DNA from: Davidsoniella eucalypti
Lineage: Eukaryota > Ascomycota > Sordariomycetes > Microascales > Ceratocystidaceae
NCBI GenBank assembly: GCA_004009845.1
Contig: RMBW01000171.1
Span: 1 to 42,106, forward strand
Length of the DNA stretch: 42,106 nt
Reading direction: 5' to 3'
Each line of letters opens with the position of its first letter. Positions within the stretch are counted from its first letter, which is position 1. Position numbers and translations under genes: made by a program. Under the pieces are notes generated by a model. It was not told the origin of the DNA. It did not search any database and saw only the letters and a program-made list of their open reading frames with translations. Of the stretch, positions 24,449 to 33,505 are shown piece after piece.

Positions 24449-27025
24449 ATGGAAGCGTCCAAGTCGTCGGACAAGACCAACTTGGCCGTAGACTCTAGTG
24501 ACCATGAAAAGGACATCGCTGGTGGAAGCATCAGTGCCGAGAAATCACTAGCGGCTGCTATTGGCGACATCGAGGAGATCTATACCATTGACTCCGACAA
24601 CTCGCCATATCCGGAAGTCCGCGCCAACGTCCCCAATGTCGACGATGTGGCGACGCCCGTCAATACTCTGCGGGCTTGGCTGCTCGGTGTTGTGTTTACT
24701 GTCCTGGGCACCGGCATCAACCAGTTCTTCAGCATGCGCTACCCCAGCATCACCATCTCGTCCCTAGTGGCCCAGTTGCTTGCCTTCCCATGTGGGCGCT
24801 TGCTAGCTAGGATCCTGCCTATCTGCAAGGTGCGCGTGTTTGGCTATGACATCACTGTTAACCCAGACCACCGCTTCAACATCAAAGAGCACGCTCTAGT
24901 CACCATCATGTCCAACCTTTCGTTTGGGCCGTCGTGGGCTACTGTGATTGTGGAAGCTCAAAAGGCCAAGGCGTTCTACGGCCGTGACACGCCGGTTGGA
25001 TATCAGATTCTGCTGTCTTTGTCCATGCAAATGTTTGGTCTAGGCATGGCTGGCATGGCTCAACGGTTCATCGTCGAGCCGCCTAACATGATCTGGCCAT
25101 CGACTCTCGCCAATGCCGCGCTGTTCCAGACGCTCCATGCCAGAGCTAACCCGGTGGCTGATGGCTGGAAAGTCTCCCGTTACCGCTTCTTTATGATGGT
25201 GTTCGTTGGCGGCTTCTTTTGGGTAAGTGAATTTGTATCTACAATAGAAAGAAGTATAAGAGAGAAGGTAGAAAAGAAAGCTTGGCTAGGGGCATGGCTG
25301 CTAACGATTATATATTGGCAAACATAGTATTGGCTTCCTGGGTTTCTCTTCACTGGACTCAGCACATTTGCTTTTATCTGCTGGGCATCTCCAGGTATGT
25401 TATCGAGAAAAAAAGACGTTGCATAAGACATCCATCTTTATAACAGAGAAACAAAACGCTGACCAACTAATACAATGCACGCACTCTAGACAACATCGTT
25501 GTCAACAACCTCTTTGGCATGTCAACTGGCCTCGCATATCTGCCCACCACCTTTGACTGGTCACAGATTGCGTATAACGGCTCGCCTCTCGTGGTCCCGT
25601 TCTGGGCCCAGGCTAATGTGTTTGCGGGCTGGGCCACCATCTTCGCCATCGTTTCCCCGATTTTGTACTACACAAACACATGGTACACAGCGTACTTGCC
25701 CTTCTCGGGTTCCGACACGTATGACAATACTGGAGGCGTGTACAACGCTACCCGTGTTGTTGACTCGACAGGCAACTTCCTGGCCGGTGCGTATCACGAG
25801 TACTCCCCTATCTTCATGCCGGTTACCTTTGCTCTCAGCTACGGCGTTTCGTTTGCCGTCATGACCAGCGTGCCAACCTACGTGTTCCTCAACTACTGGC
25901 GCGAGATCATTGGTGCTTTCAACCCTCGGCGCAAGAGAGATATCCATGTTCGTCTGCAGGGCGTCTACCCCCAAGTTCCGTGGTGGTGGTATGGACTCAT
26001 GACTTTGGTTGTGCTTGCTGTCGCCATCGTCGTGCAGCAGGTCTGGGATACAGGACTGCCGGTATGGGGTGTCTTCCTGACGTTCGGTCTGGCCTTGGTT
26101 TACCTGGTCCCCACTGGTAGTGTGTATGCTGTGGCCAACCTGAACAGCAATGTTCTTACGGTGCTGGGCGAGATTATTGCTGGGTACACGCTGCCCGGCA
26201 AGCCCATCGTCATGCTCATCTTCAAGTTTTACGCTTACACTGGCCTAAGCCAGGCCATGATCTTTGCAGCCGACATGAAGCTCGGCCTATACATGAAGAT
26301 CCCCCCACGATCTCTGTTCATTGCCCAGTTGACTGCCTGCACCGTCGGCTCGCTAACCCAGAACGCCGTGCTCGTGTGGATGCTGGAGAATGTTGATGGC
26401 ATCTGCGATTCGGAGCAGCCCAACGGATACACCTGTCCCCAGGGACGTGTCAACTACTCGTCCAGCATCATCTGGGGTGCCATTGGCCCTGCGAGACTGT
26501 ACAGCGTTGGCAAGATCTATTCTGGCCTCCTGCACCTCTTCTGGCTCGGCGCGCTCCTTCCGGTGCTTACCTTCTTCCTCAAGAAGCGCTTCCCCGACAA
26601 CAAGTTCCTGGCCGTTGTGCACTGGCCGCTCTTCTTTGCCGGCACTGGAAATGTGCCTCCAGCCACTGGCCTCAACTACACCTCGGCATTCGCCGTCTCT
26701 TTTGTCTTCAACAAGTACATCAAGGGCAAGTGGCCGCACTGGTGGGCGAAGGTATGTTTCTTCCTATGACCGCACAGGAACGGGGTGTTACCTCTTGTCC
26801 AGATCCGCTAACCCGCAGCCCGAATAGTACAACTACATTCTGTCTGCTGCGCTCGACTCGGGTGTTGCTGTTTCGGCCATTGTCATCTTCTTTGCCCTGG
26901 TCCTGCCCGGTGTAAGCCTGAGCTGGTGGGGAAACAATGTACAGGGAACTACAGCTGACGGTCTCGGAACACCATGGAAGCCGATGCCGGCAAGCGGAGT
27001 TTTTGGTCCAACCACATGGTCGTAG
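24449..27025 (+). CDS. oligopeptide transporter (OPT family)
   Basis: Proton-coupled plasma-membrane importer of small peptides (OPT family). Exons 24449-25222, 25328-25394, 25490-26751 and 26828-27025, all with GT-AG borders in phase, give 766 aa. The ATG at 24449 follows a pyrimidine-rich leader and is the first in frame. Recognisable family marks: SPYPEVRA near residue 60 just before the first membrane span, GINQFFSMRYPS, a conserved GPSWATVIVE region, YMKIPPRSLFIAQL, TGNVPPATGLNYTSAF near the C terminus, and about 14 hydrophobic segments. Its 3' end is 470 bp upstream of a Zn2Cys6 regulator on the same strand and its promoter faces an amadoriase gene, so peptide or glycated-peptide use is a reasonable guess. 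Glutathione or siderophore transport by OPT relatives remains possible. Confidence 0.95.
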
Positions 27026-27497
27026 GAATCGAGGGTAGCCAAGATCTGTATTTATGTGTATATATGATGAATAGTTATGCTACAATTATCTCTGGAATGA
27101 TACGAGCTATTGGAGGCTGAGTGGCCCTTTCTGTAGATATAAATCACAAGAAACGGAAGAAAAAAACAACCCATTGTCTTGCTAAATCGCTGCGTTATTT
27201 TTCGTGCTGTATTCTAGAACTCTCTACTCAACTAGTAACAAACCATGTAAGTAGGCTAGCCGAGGAACTGCTAAGGATCTTCTTTAATCTATATTCAAGA
27301 TCCAAGTCAACAATCCATCGTCACGTGGTCGTATTCCGAGCTATCGCATTGCCGCCTTTAATGAGGTCCAATTTAGGCGTTGGAGCATCGCTTCGCCCTG
27401 CCTCTTGTTTTGTTTGTTGTCTGCCAGCACCTCTCTATTTTCTACCCATATACGACGATAAACCCCCTCGCTCTCTCTACCGCCCAGGAATCAAGAC

Positions 27498-29240
27498 ATG
27501 CCTCGAAAGGCCAAAAGCCCTTCTAGTGCCAAGGAAGCCAAGGCGCCGACGCGCCGTAGCCACCGAGGCTGCAATCGCTGTCGCTCGCACAAGATCAGAT
27601 GTGACGAAGCCCGTCCGAGGTGCGGCTCTTGCACCGCCAAGGGCTACTGCGATTGTGGATATGGCCTCAAGCTCAAATGGGAAACAGACTACATCGGCAG
27701 GGCATTTGGCCGTGCAGGCGTTTGGTCCAAAAATGGCAAACCAAAGGCTCCTGGCATCCATAAGCCTCCATCTGATGACACGGCATTTGCTACTACTACT
27801 ATTACTACTACGTATCATTACGGCTTCCTTAATGTGTTTGCCAGCGACCTATATCAAGACACTCCTCCATTAAAATCAAATACGTCTACACGACATAGCC
27901 GTTCGTCGTCACCATATCATCGTAGTGGCTCCATGGCAGTAGCTATGCCCGGCGCTAGCTTGGGAAACCCCCATTTCCAGCCTACATCTCTACTCAGTAA
28001 CAACGGCTACGAGAATCATCTCCTTTCATACTATCTACACCGGGTCTGTCCACTGACAATACCGTATCAAGCCTACACGTCGCCATTTGCCGAGCTTATC
28101 CTTCCTATGGCTGTATCATGTGTCTCTCCAGCCATTCTGCACGCCATGTTTGGACTTGCAGCATCACATCGCTCAAGATTCGAGCCCCAATACCGCAATA
28201 TTGCGTTGCACTATGCCACCCAAGCTACTCGGTCTCTACGTCTGTCGCTGTGCCAAAACTCAGCACAGGACCTTGCCCAAGACACAGAGTCTCTAGCGCT
28301 GACTATGCTGCTATGTCAACTCGAAGTCACCTGTGACACTGGCTCTCAGTGGGTGGTGCATCTCCGCGGAGCTCGGGATCTTATAAGACTACGGAGACGC
28401 TACATAGCCGATCCCTCCTCTCTTGCATCTATGCATACTTCAAGATCGAGCGTGACTCGATTTGTCGAAAGGTACTTTGCCTTTTGTGATGTGATGGGCC
28501 GCACAGCTTGTGGCGAACAACCCATATTTGGCCATGACTTTTGGGCTACGCAAGAAGACCGCATGGATGCGTGGATGGGATGCTCGCCAAGACTAGTCAG
28601 CATCATCAGTTCCATTGCCGAGTTAAGTTGGAAGCTGTACCAAAGCGGAGAGACCAACTCTGCAGATATAAAAAGCGAAGAGGAGCTTTTCCAAGAACGA
28701 AATCGACTGGAGGTGATGCTTAACGAGACTATCTGCAAGGATGCGGAGGATGATATCGTGAGAGCCGGAGTCGAGCTGAAACGCTTGACTGTCCAGCTAT
28801 ATCTGCAATCTGCATTGTACGGCACCACACCTTCATCACCTTGTATCCGGGAAGGAGTACAGCAGATATTACGCTTAGTATACGTTCTGCTACATGCCAA
28901 AGTTAGGGCAGGTCTAACTTGGCCGCTGTTCATGACAGCATGTCAACTTGACCCAGAAGAGGAACTGGAGTGGGCATCTGAAGACTTTCGGTTAGGAAAA
29001 GACATACCTAGACATGCCCGTCCATTCATTCTCTATGCTTTGAATGAACTCAATGATTCTTTATCGAATGTACTGCAGACAAGAGCAGTCATTGAGAAGA
29101 TTTGGCAGAAAAGGGAGCTTGGCGAGCCCTCTAAACCAACCATCTCAACACCAACTCCGGCAACTGGGATTTCGGGAATCAAAGTTAACAACTGGGCCTT
29201 GTTTGTTGCGCCATTTAGCCATAATATTAGCTTGGTTTGA
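27498..29240 (+). CDS. Zn(II)2Cys6 transcription factor with fungal-specific regulatory domain
   Basis: Nuclear DNA-binding regulator, 580 aa with no intron needed. The binuclear zinc cluster is near the N terminus: Cys 25, 28, 35, 42, 45 and 51 in C-x2-C-x6-C-x6-C-x2-C-x5-C, preceded by a basic segment. From about residue 165 to the end the protein has the helical fungal-specific regulatory domain of the Fungal_trans_2 type, ending with the familiar ARPFILYALNELNDSLSN-type block and a TRAVIEKIWQKRE helix. The gene follows the OPT transporter in tandem, so it is a candidate local regulator. Residues about 180-344 (28034-28530) are duplicated almost exactly at 36413-36909. An antisense frame at 28400-28933 is a shadow. 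Confidence 0.92.
   Translation: MPRKAKSPSSAKEAKAPTRRSHRGCNRCRSHKIRCDEARPRCGSCTAKGYCDCGYGLKLKWETDYIGRAFGRAGVWSKNGKPKAPGIHKPPSDDTAFATTTITTTYHYGFLNVFASDLYQDTPPLKSNTSTRHSRSSSPYHRSGSMAVAMPGASLGNPHFQPTSLLSNNGYENHLLSYYLHRVCPLTIPYQAYTSPFAELILPMAVSCVSPAILHAMFGLAASHRSRFEPQYRNIALHYATQATRSLRLSLCQNSAQDLAQDTESLALTMLLCQLEVTCDTGSQWVVHLRGARDLIRLRRRYIADPSSLASMHTSRSSVTRFVERYFAFCDVMGRTACGEQPIFGHDFWATQEDRMDAWMGCSPRLVSIISSIAELSWKLYQSGETNSADIKSEEELFQERNRLEVMLNETICKDAEDDIVRAGVELKRLTVQLYLQSALYGTTPSSPCIREGVQQILRLVYVLLHAKVRAGLTWPLFMTACQLDPEEELEWASEDFRLGKDIPRHARPFILYALNELNDSLSNVLQTRAVIEKIWQKRELGEPSKPTISTPTPATGISGIKVNNWALFVAPFSHNISLV
28034..28530 (+). repeat. donor/sister copy of a 497-bp duplicated segment
   Basis: Internal part of the Zn2Cys6 gene that reappears in inverted orientation at 36413-36909. 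Ungapped alignment by eye gives 489/497 identities, with differences at 28071, 28089, 28096, 28098, 28105, 28130, 28260 and 28314. The last 216 bp are identical. Confidence 0.96.
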
Positions 29241-29462
29241 TGAGTCAGTGTAATGCTTTACAAGCAAAGAGTAAGAGTCGATCGAGTAATGAAGGAATGA
29301 AGAAGAATTATGTTGTTTGCAAGCATATATTTCAAAGAAGCAATACAAATTCGAATCATTATGAATATTTATAATACAAGATGCAAAGTAGATGTATGTG
29401 TGGGTATACAAGGGTGATCACCTAAGTTACTAATAGCACGTGCTGATTATTAACGTGTTGAT

Positions 29463-29496
<34 letters not shown>
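29463..29496. repeat. (TGA)11 trinucleotide repeat
   Basis: 34 nt of perfect TGA repeats, 220 bp past the stop of the Zn2Cys6 gene. Confidence 0.95.
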
Positions 29497-29504
29497 CTAG
29501 TGAG

Positions 29505-29530
29505 GGTAACGGTGCCTGCGCACCGTTGCC
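29505..29530. other. perfect-stem inverted repeat (hairpin)
   Basis: AACGGTGC (29508-29515) and GCACCGTT (29520-29527) enclose the tetraloop CTGC. The stem extends by one G-T and two G-C pairs to 29505-29530. It is GC-rich in an AT-rich background and 265 bp downstream of the Zn2Cys6 stop codon. Function unknown; there is no poly-T tract after it. Confidence 0.6.
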
Positions 29531-30665
29531 TAAATACATGATTCTGCTGGTAAACGCCGTACGCGGTCACGTGGCCGTGGCCCACATACGGTGGCAATAC
29601 CTGCACTGTGGTATACAGACAGTATGAAACAATACATTGGATATAAGAAAATCACATAGTTGTCACATATTGAATGTCTTAGACACACGTATTATTTGGC
29701 GTCTACCTGTAAACCCATATATATGCTAATTGCTTTTTGGTCAACAGTAGTAGTGAATTTCCTTAGCTTACCTTATTTTCCTGGCTAAAGAAAAAGGTAG
29801 GATCCATGCTTCCCTGATGGCTCTGTATTAGGGTTATGAACACAATGTTGACTTTGTTTTTGTGACCCCGCCATTGGGTTCCTTATTCTATGACGTATTT
29901 TCACAGCCCACTATTAAATTAAGTAAATACTCACGCCCCACTATTGATGGTTCCCGTACTCGTTAATAATAACAAATACAAATACAAATAACTAACTACG
30001 TGTTTTTCCAACCTACATTCTTCTTTTCGCGATATCTTCAACAATTATAAAAAAAATAGAACAAGCTTCACGTGTCTTACTCGCCGCTGCCCTTAAGCAA
30101 ACAGTGGCATATCATTTCGAAAACCTGAGGTTCCAATTACAACTGATGCTTCTATGGTAGATATTCCATCGACTCTTGGACTCTTCGTGATCATATCAAA
30201 ACGGCTAAGCTAACCTTCAACCTTACATAAACAACAAAGTAGTCATAATATGCCTCTTTCTCCTGTGCAGGAGACTTCTTTGATCAATTATCTTGAGTTT
30301 CTATCAAAATTAGCCTCCCCCCTCAGTGTTTACTGCACTCTTGATCATTAGCTTGTGCTACTGACTGTAAGTCCTACTGCCTCAATATCATTTCCTCTGA
30401 TATCATTCATGTTACGGTTAAGCTCCTCTCATATTCTTATCTCTCTTGAAAATCATTATCTAAAACATTTACTGACCCAATATAACCACCCCTAGCCTGT
30501 TCCTAATCTGCCCTATCCAAAATATCGACAGGTTGAATTTTGATTGAATTTTGCTGTTTTACCAATCCATCTAAATTTAAGAAATTCATTGTAGGTTTTT
30601 CTTGCATCATCTTTTAGCCAAGATAGATAACCAACTATTGTGTATAGCAACTTCCGAACTCAGAG

Positions 30666-31567
30666 ATGTCTGAGCCATCTGCTCCTGAGCCAAGCTCCTC
30701 TGGGCACCACCCCCCTTCTTCTCCAAAGAGCATTGCTAGAGCTTTTGAAGCTTGTCAGACATTTGATGATATCTTGGCACTCACCGAATGGGATCTTAAC
30801 CGGCTACATCCTACTTTCCAGAGTTATCTTACACTGAAAGTTAGTGATAACTCGCATGTCAGATACATAGAATTTTTTTGGTGTTCCTGTACTTCCAATT
30901 CGCTATTCGCCAAGTCTCCCACTATTCAATCCCAGTTGAGAGATAGTCTTGATATTCAGATATATCTATTCTTGAAACTACCTGATACTTTCCAGTTCTT
31001 TGAGACAGCTGCTATAAAGCCTGGTTAGGAGGACAGTATATGTCACCCTATAGTTCGGTTATTGGCCCTTCTGGAATAGGGAAGTCATTTACTGTGAAGC
31101 AGCTGGCTAAACGTCATGGAGTATATGTCATCTACATCTCTCTTTCTCCATCCAAAAGCCATGGATTTCCAGGCCGTTCTTTAGTTGCTGATATCTATAC
31201 AGCAGACTATTCTCAACTATCAAGAGCAAGTCTAGAAAAAAGGTGGGAAAAACATCTTCAACGCCACATTTCTATTGCAGAATATCTTTGGAAATTAGGC
31301 ATGTCCAGCTCTGATTTCTGGGATTTGCAGACTGGAAATGATAGTTTCCAGAGCTTTGTCTTCAAGTTACTTAAGCTTGATGATCTATCTGCATATGGAA
31401 GTTGCCTGTTTAGGAGCTGGCTATACGAAATAAATATTCCGCATGCAGTTTTGTCTTTCCAAACACCAAAATTCTTCCTATTTTGTTTTCAATGTGATTC
31501 CAACGGAATCCGGCATCGCCGTTTTATTTTTCATTTCTATCGTACTATCTTCCACAAAGAATACTAA
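30666..31567 (+). pseudogene. broken P-loop NTPase-like gene
   Basis: Two adjoining open frames read as one protein interrupted by a frameshift. The first (30666-31028) starts at a good ATG with a Ser/Pro-rich head and then an acidic/hydrophobic helical part (TFDDILALTEWDLNRLHPTF). The second frame picks up at about 31003-31017, reads AWLGGQYMSPYSS, and immediately shows a Walker A motif GPSGIGKS with a following strand VYVIYISLS. A one-nucleotide loss (or two-nucleotide gain) between 31003 and 31017 separates them, and no plausible intron covers the gap. The last 40 codons look non-coding (Phe-rich), so the 3' end is probably lost too. Related orphan P-loop ATPases occur in multicopy in fungal accessory regions, but I cannot name a family with certainty. 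Confidence 0.55.
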
Positions 31568-31616
31568 AGCACACTTTGGGCTGCAGAATCTACTTAGTAA
31601 TGAGAGTTCAAAGTAA

Positions 31617-31778
31617 TGGCTTTTCATTGCCGCCATCAATGGCTTTGTAAATGTCCGCCAGCAGGCTGATTTACAACGGGATGTTACTTCAGAAGCACAA
31701 AATGCCATTTACGAGCAAGATATCAAGCGCGACGAGGAGTGCATTGAGAATTTGAAGTTGAAAGTTGTTAAGACTTGA
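31617..31778 (+). pseudogene. coding-like remnant, 53 codons
   Basis: Open frame without ATG, directly after the broken NTPase, reading NGFVNVRQQADLQRD and then a charged helix ending at TGA 31776-31778. Its amino-acid texture is that of a real protein end, possibly the C terminus of the upstream gene, but no family is recognised. Confidence 0.3.
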
Positions 31779-31934
31779 GAGAATCAAAAGGCACTTTCGG
31801 CAGAATACGACAAAAATAGTGGCAATCCTTTGTTGCGTGTACAGGTGGCCGGTCCACAAAAGTCAAGAAGAGCGAGTCCGAGATGCTACCGGCCGTTGAC
31901 ACGGAGGGTCCCGGTCGGCTTTCGGCGGTTCCTT

Positions 31935-31940
31935 TATAAT
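31935..31940 (+). promoter_or_regulatory. TATA-like box upstream of the original 5S start
   Basis: TATAAT at -39 to -34 relative to the 5S 5' end at 31974. Dispersed fungal 5S genes often need a TATA element near -29. This would be the native upstream element before the insertion. Confidence 0.3.
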
Positions 31941-31971
31941 GCCTTCTAAGCCCCAAATTCTCAACATATCT

Positions 31972-31988
31972 CAACATACGACCACAGC
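31972..31988 (+). repeat. left direct repeat (target-site duplication), includes the first 15 nt of a 5S gene
   Basis: CAACATACGACCACAGC, identical to 32736-32752. ACATACGACCACAGC is the 5' end of the 5S rRNA gene, here cut off from the rest of the gene by the inserted DNA. The first two bases may belong to the tail repeat, so the duplication is 15-17 bp. Confidence 0.75.
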
Positions 31989-32598
31989 AACCTTCCCTCC
32001 TACAACCCTCGGGGGGGTACCTTTGAGTTCAAGTTACCTCCCCCTTTGTCCAAAGACGAATTTTTCCCCTTCGTCGTGGGTTTTCAAGAGCGACCAGCAC
32101 ATATTCCCGATGCTGCTGTCCATTCTTTTTATCTTTTTAGACGCTTGTCTTTATTGATGCATCGAGTATGAGGCCTTGAGCCCGACTTTTTCCTCTCTCG
32201 AGAGATGTTCTCACCAACAATCGCCCCCCTTTTCGCCACACTCACGCGATCGCTGGTCTCCCGAGTCACTACACACTACAAAGCTCAGGGAGACACACTC
32301 ATACTCGAAGGGCAACCTATTTTTGAAGGTTCCGGAAGCCCAACCCGCGGCGCGGGAGTCTTGTCGCTGTGCCTCTACCATCGCACCCGACTCGACTACG
32401 CCAATTTTTCTCTTCTCTCGACACTCGATCACCAGCCTCTTGGAGGCGCGTCGGATGGTGCGGTCACCTGATTACGTGGATGGTAGCCCCACTTAGGGCT
32501 TGGATGATGTGGGTCTTTTTTATGGGGAATGGTTTGAGGATGTTTCGAAGTTACAGGGGGTATCCCTGAAGGCGTCCTATGGAGACCCGGGAGGGTAG
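31989..32598 (+). pseudogene. degenerate coding sequence, copy A
   Basis: One frame runs from 31989 to the TGA at 32469-32471 with a single internal stop (TGA 32169-32171), reading for example SKDEFFPFVVGFQERP and YKAQGDTLILEGQPIFEGSG. A further coding-like stretch in another frame (GLDDVGLFYGEW, about 32497-32598) suggests a frameshift between. Copy B conserves the same peptide in matching frame with third-position changes (GAA/GAG, CAA/CAG, TCC/TCA), which argues that the source was a real protein gene. Family not recognised. Confidence 0.5.
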
Positions 32599-32735
32599 TC
32601 CGGACCCGGACTAGGATACGGGTGGAAGTGGAAAAGATATACCGGAGACAGAAAAATCGGCACGACCGGACTCGAAAATCCACTCGTAATAGTTTAGGAA
32701 GAGAATAAATATAACAACAACAACAACAACAACAA
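31989..32735 (+). mobile_element. 747-bp insertion in a 5S rRNA gene with (AAC)n tail, retroposon-like
   Basis: DNA between two identical 17-bp direct repeats that carry the 5' end of a 5S gene. Long target-site duplication plus a simple-repeat 3' end (AAC)9 is the hallmark of target-primed reverse transcription (LINE/SINE or LINE-mobilised retrocopy). The body is not tRNA- or 5S-derived as far as I can see. Its first two thirds read as a degenerate protein-coding sequence, and a diverged copy lies at 32927-33461. No reverse transcriptase is present, so it would be non-autonomous. Alternative: tandem duplication of a 5S-plus-gene unit with a later deletion in the first 5S copy. Confidence 0.6.
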
Positions 32736-32739
32736 CAAC
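32713..32739 (+). repeat. (AAC)9 simple repeat, element tail
   Basis: 27 nt of AAC repeats abutting and overlapping by two bases the 5S 5' end at 32738. Read as the 3' tail of the insertion. Confidence 0.9.
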
Positions 32740-32752
32740 ATACGACCACAGC
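32736..32752 (+). repeat. right direct repeat (target-site duplication)
   Basis: Identical to 31972-31988. It supplies the first 15 nt of the complete 5S gene. Confidence 0.75.
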
Positions 32753-32856
32753 TGATAGAAAGCACGGGATCCCGTCCGCTCTCCCCTAGTTAAACTATCA
32801 AGCGCTCGATCAGTACTACGGTGGGTGACCACGTGGGAATACCGGGTGTTGTATGT
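32738..32856 (+). rRNA. 5S ribosomal RNA
   Basis: 119 nt with fungal 5S hallmarks: helix I ACATAC (32738-32743) pairs with GTATGT (32851-32856). CACGGGATCCCGTCCGCTC is the conserved loop B/helix III/loop C block. TGATAG pairs with CTATCA in helix II. GGTGGGTGACCAC is the helix V/loop E segment. Dispersed single 5S copies are usual in filamentous ascomycetes. The sequence departs from the commonest type in several arms but keeps pairing, so it may be a functional variant or a young pseudogene. Confidence 0.88.
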
Positions 32857-32862
32857 CTTTTT
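32857..32862 (+). terminator. Pol III terminator of the 5S gene
   Basis: C followed by T5 (32858-32862), starting one base after helix I closes. Confidence 0.7.
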
Positions 32863-32926
32863 GGTCTTTGTGCACCTTTTTTGCTGTAGTTTTCCCTAAT
32901 TCTTACGTCATATCCATGACGCTGCA

Positions 32927-33461
32927 TACAACCTCCGTACTTTGAGTTCACGGTACCCCCCCCCCCCACCTCATCTAAAGACGAACTTTTCCACTTCGTC
33001 GTGCATTTCCAAGACCGATCAGCACTCCAATGCTGCTGTCCATGCTCGCTTTCTTTTTCAACCTTTGTCATTTTTGATGCACCCCTTGAGTCCGATTTCC
33101 TCCCCTCTCGAGGGATGTTCTCACCTATGACCGCCCCTTTTCGAATAACTTTCTCGATTGCCGGTCTCCCGAATCCATTACATTACTCAGCTCAGGGAGA
33201 CACACTCCCACTCGATGGGCAGCCTCTTTGAGGGTTCAGGATGCCCAGCCCCGTGCCGTAGGGCTGGTTTATGCGGGTCCAATTCATGGGGAACGGTATT
33301 TACAGGGTTTGGAGGACAGCTAGTGGCTGGAAGGGGATGTTGAAGAGGAGGAATTTTTTGGAACAGTACACCAACAGCTATCGCCCAGAGAAAGGACAAG
33401 ACTATGCGTGATCTGCCGGGGTCAAACCCCCACGACGACCAAAGCCGACCTTTCGGACTAG
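32927..33461 (+). pseudogene. degenerate coding sequence, copy B (diverged from copy A)
   Basis: Starts 70 bp past the 5S gene with TACAACC, where similarity to copy A begins. Shared blocks include AAAGACGAA.TTTTCC, ATGCTGCTGTCCAT, TCTCGAG.GATGTTCTCACC and the exact 18-mer GCTCAGGGAGACACACTC (33190-33207 and 32283-32300). A C13 run (32956-32968) and at least two one-base shifts break the frame. About 130 bp present in A (roughly 32365-32495) are missing. After about 33310 the sequence no longer follows A but still reads coding-like (SPRERTRLCVICRGQTPT) to a TAG at 33459. No protein family recognised. Confidence 0.55.
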
Positions 33462-33505
33462 TTTTTCATAGTCTCTGATGTACGGTAAAAACACCAGGTA
33501 GCTAA

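Larger units (their letters stand above)
29241..30665. other. intergenic, left border of an accessory AT-rich island
   Basis: 1.4 kb of AT-rich DNA with no gene I can support. It holds the (TGA)11 repeat and a strong short inverted repeat (listed separately), both close to the 3' end of the Zn2Cys6 gene. Confidence 0.6.

Noticed and set aside
32192..33114. Apparent compensatory base change in a small palindrome shared by copies A and B (32193-32204 and 33103-33114: T-A in A, C-G in B)
   Set aside because: Only one pair, a 4-bp stem around CTCG, and the stretch is better explained as degenerate coding sequence; not enough for an RNA structure claim.
33410..33445. CCGGGGTCAAACCCCC, reminiscent of a tRNA T arm
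   Set aside because: Loop is too short, no matching A box or acceptor stem; lies within degenerate copy B.
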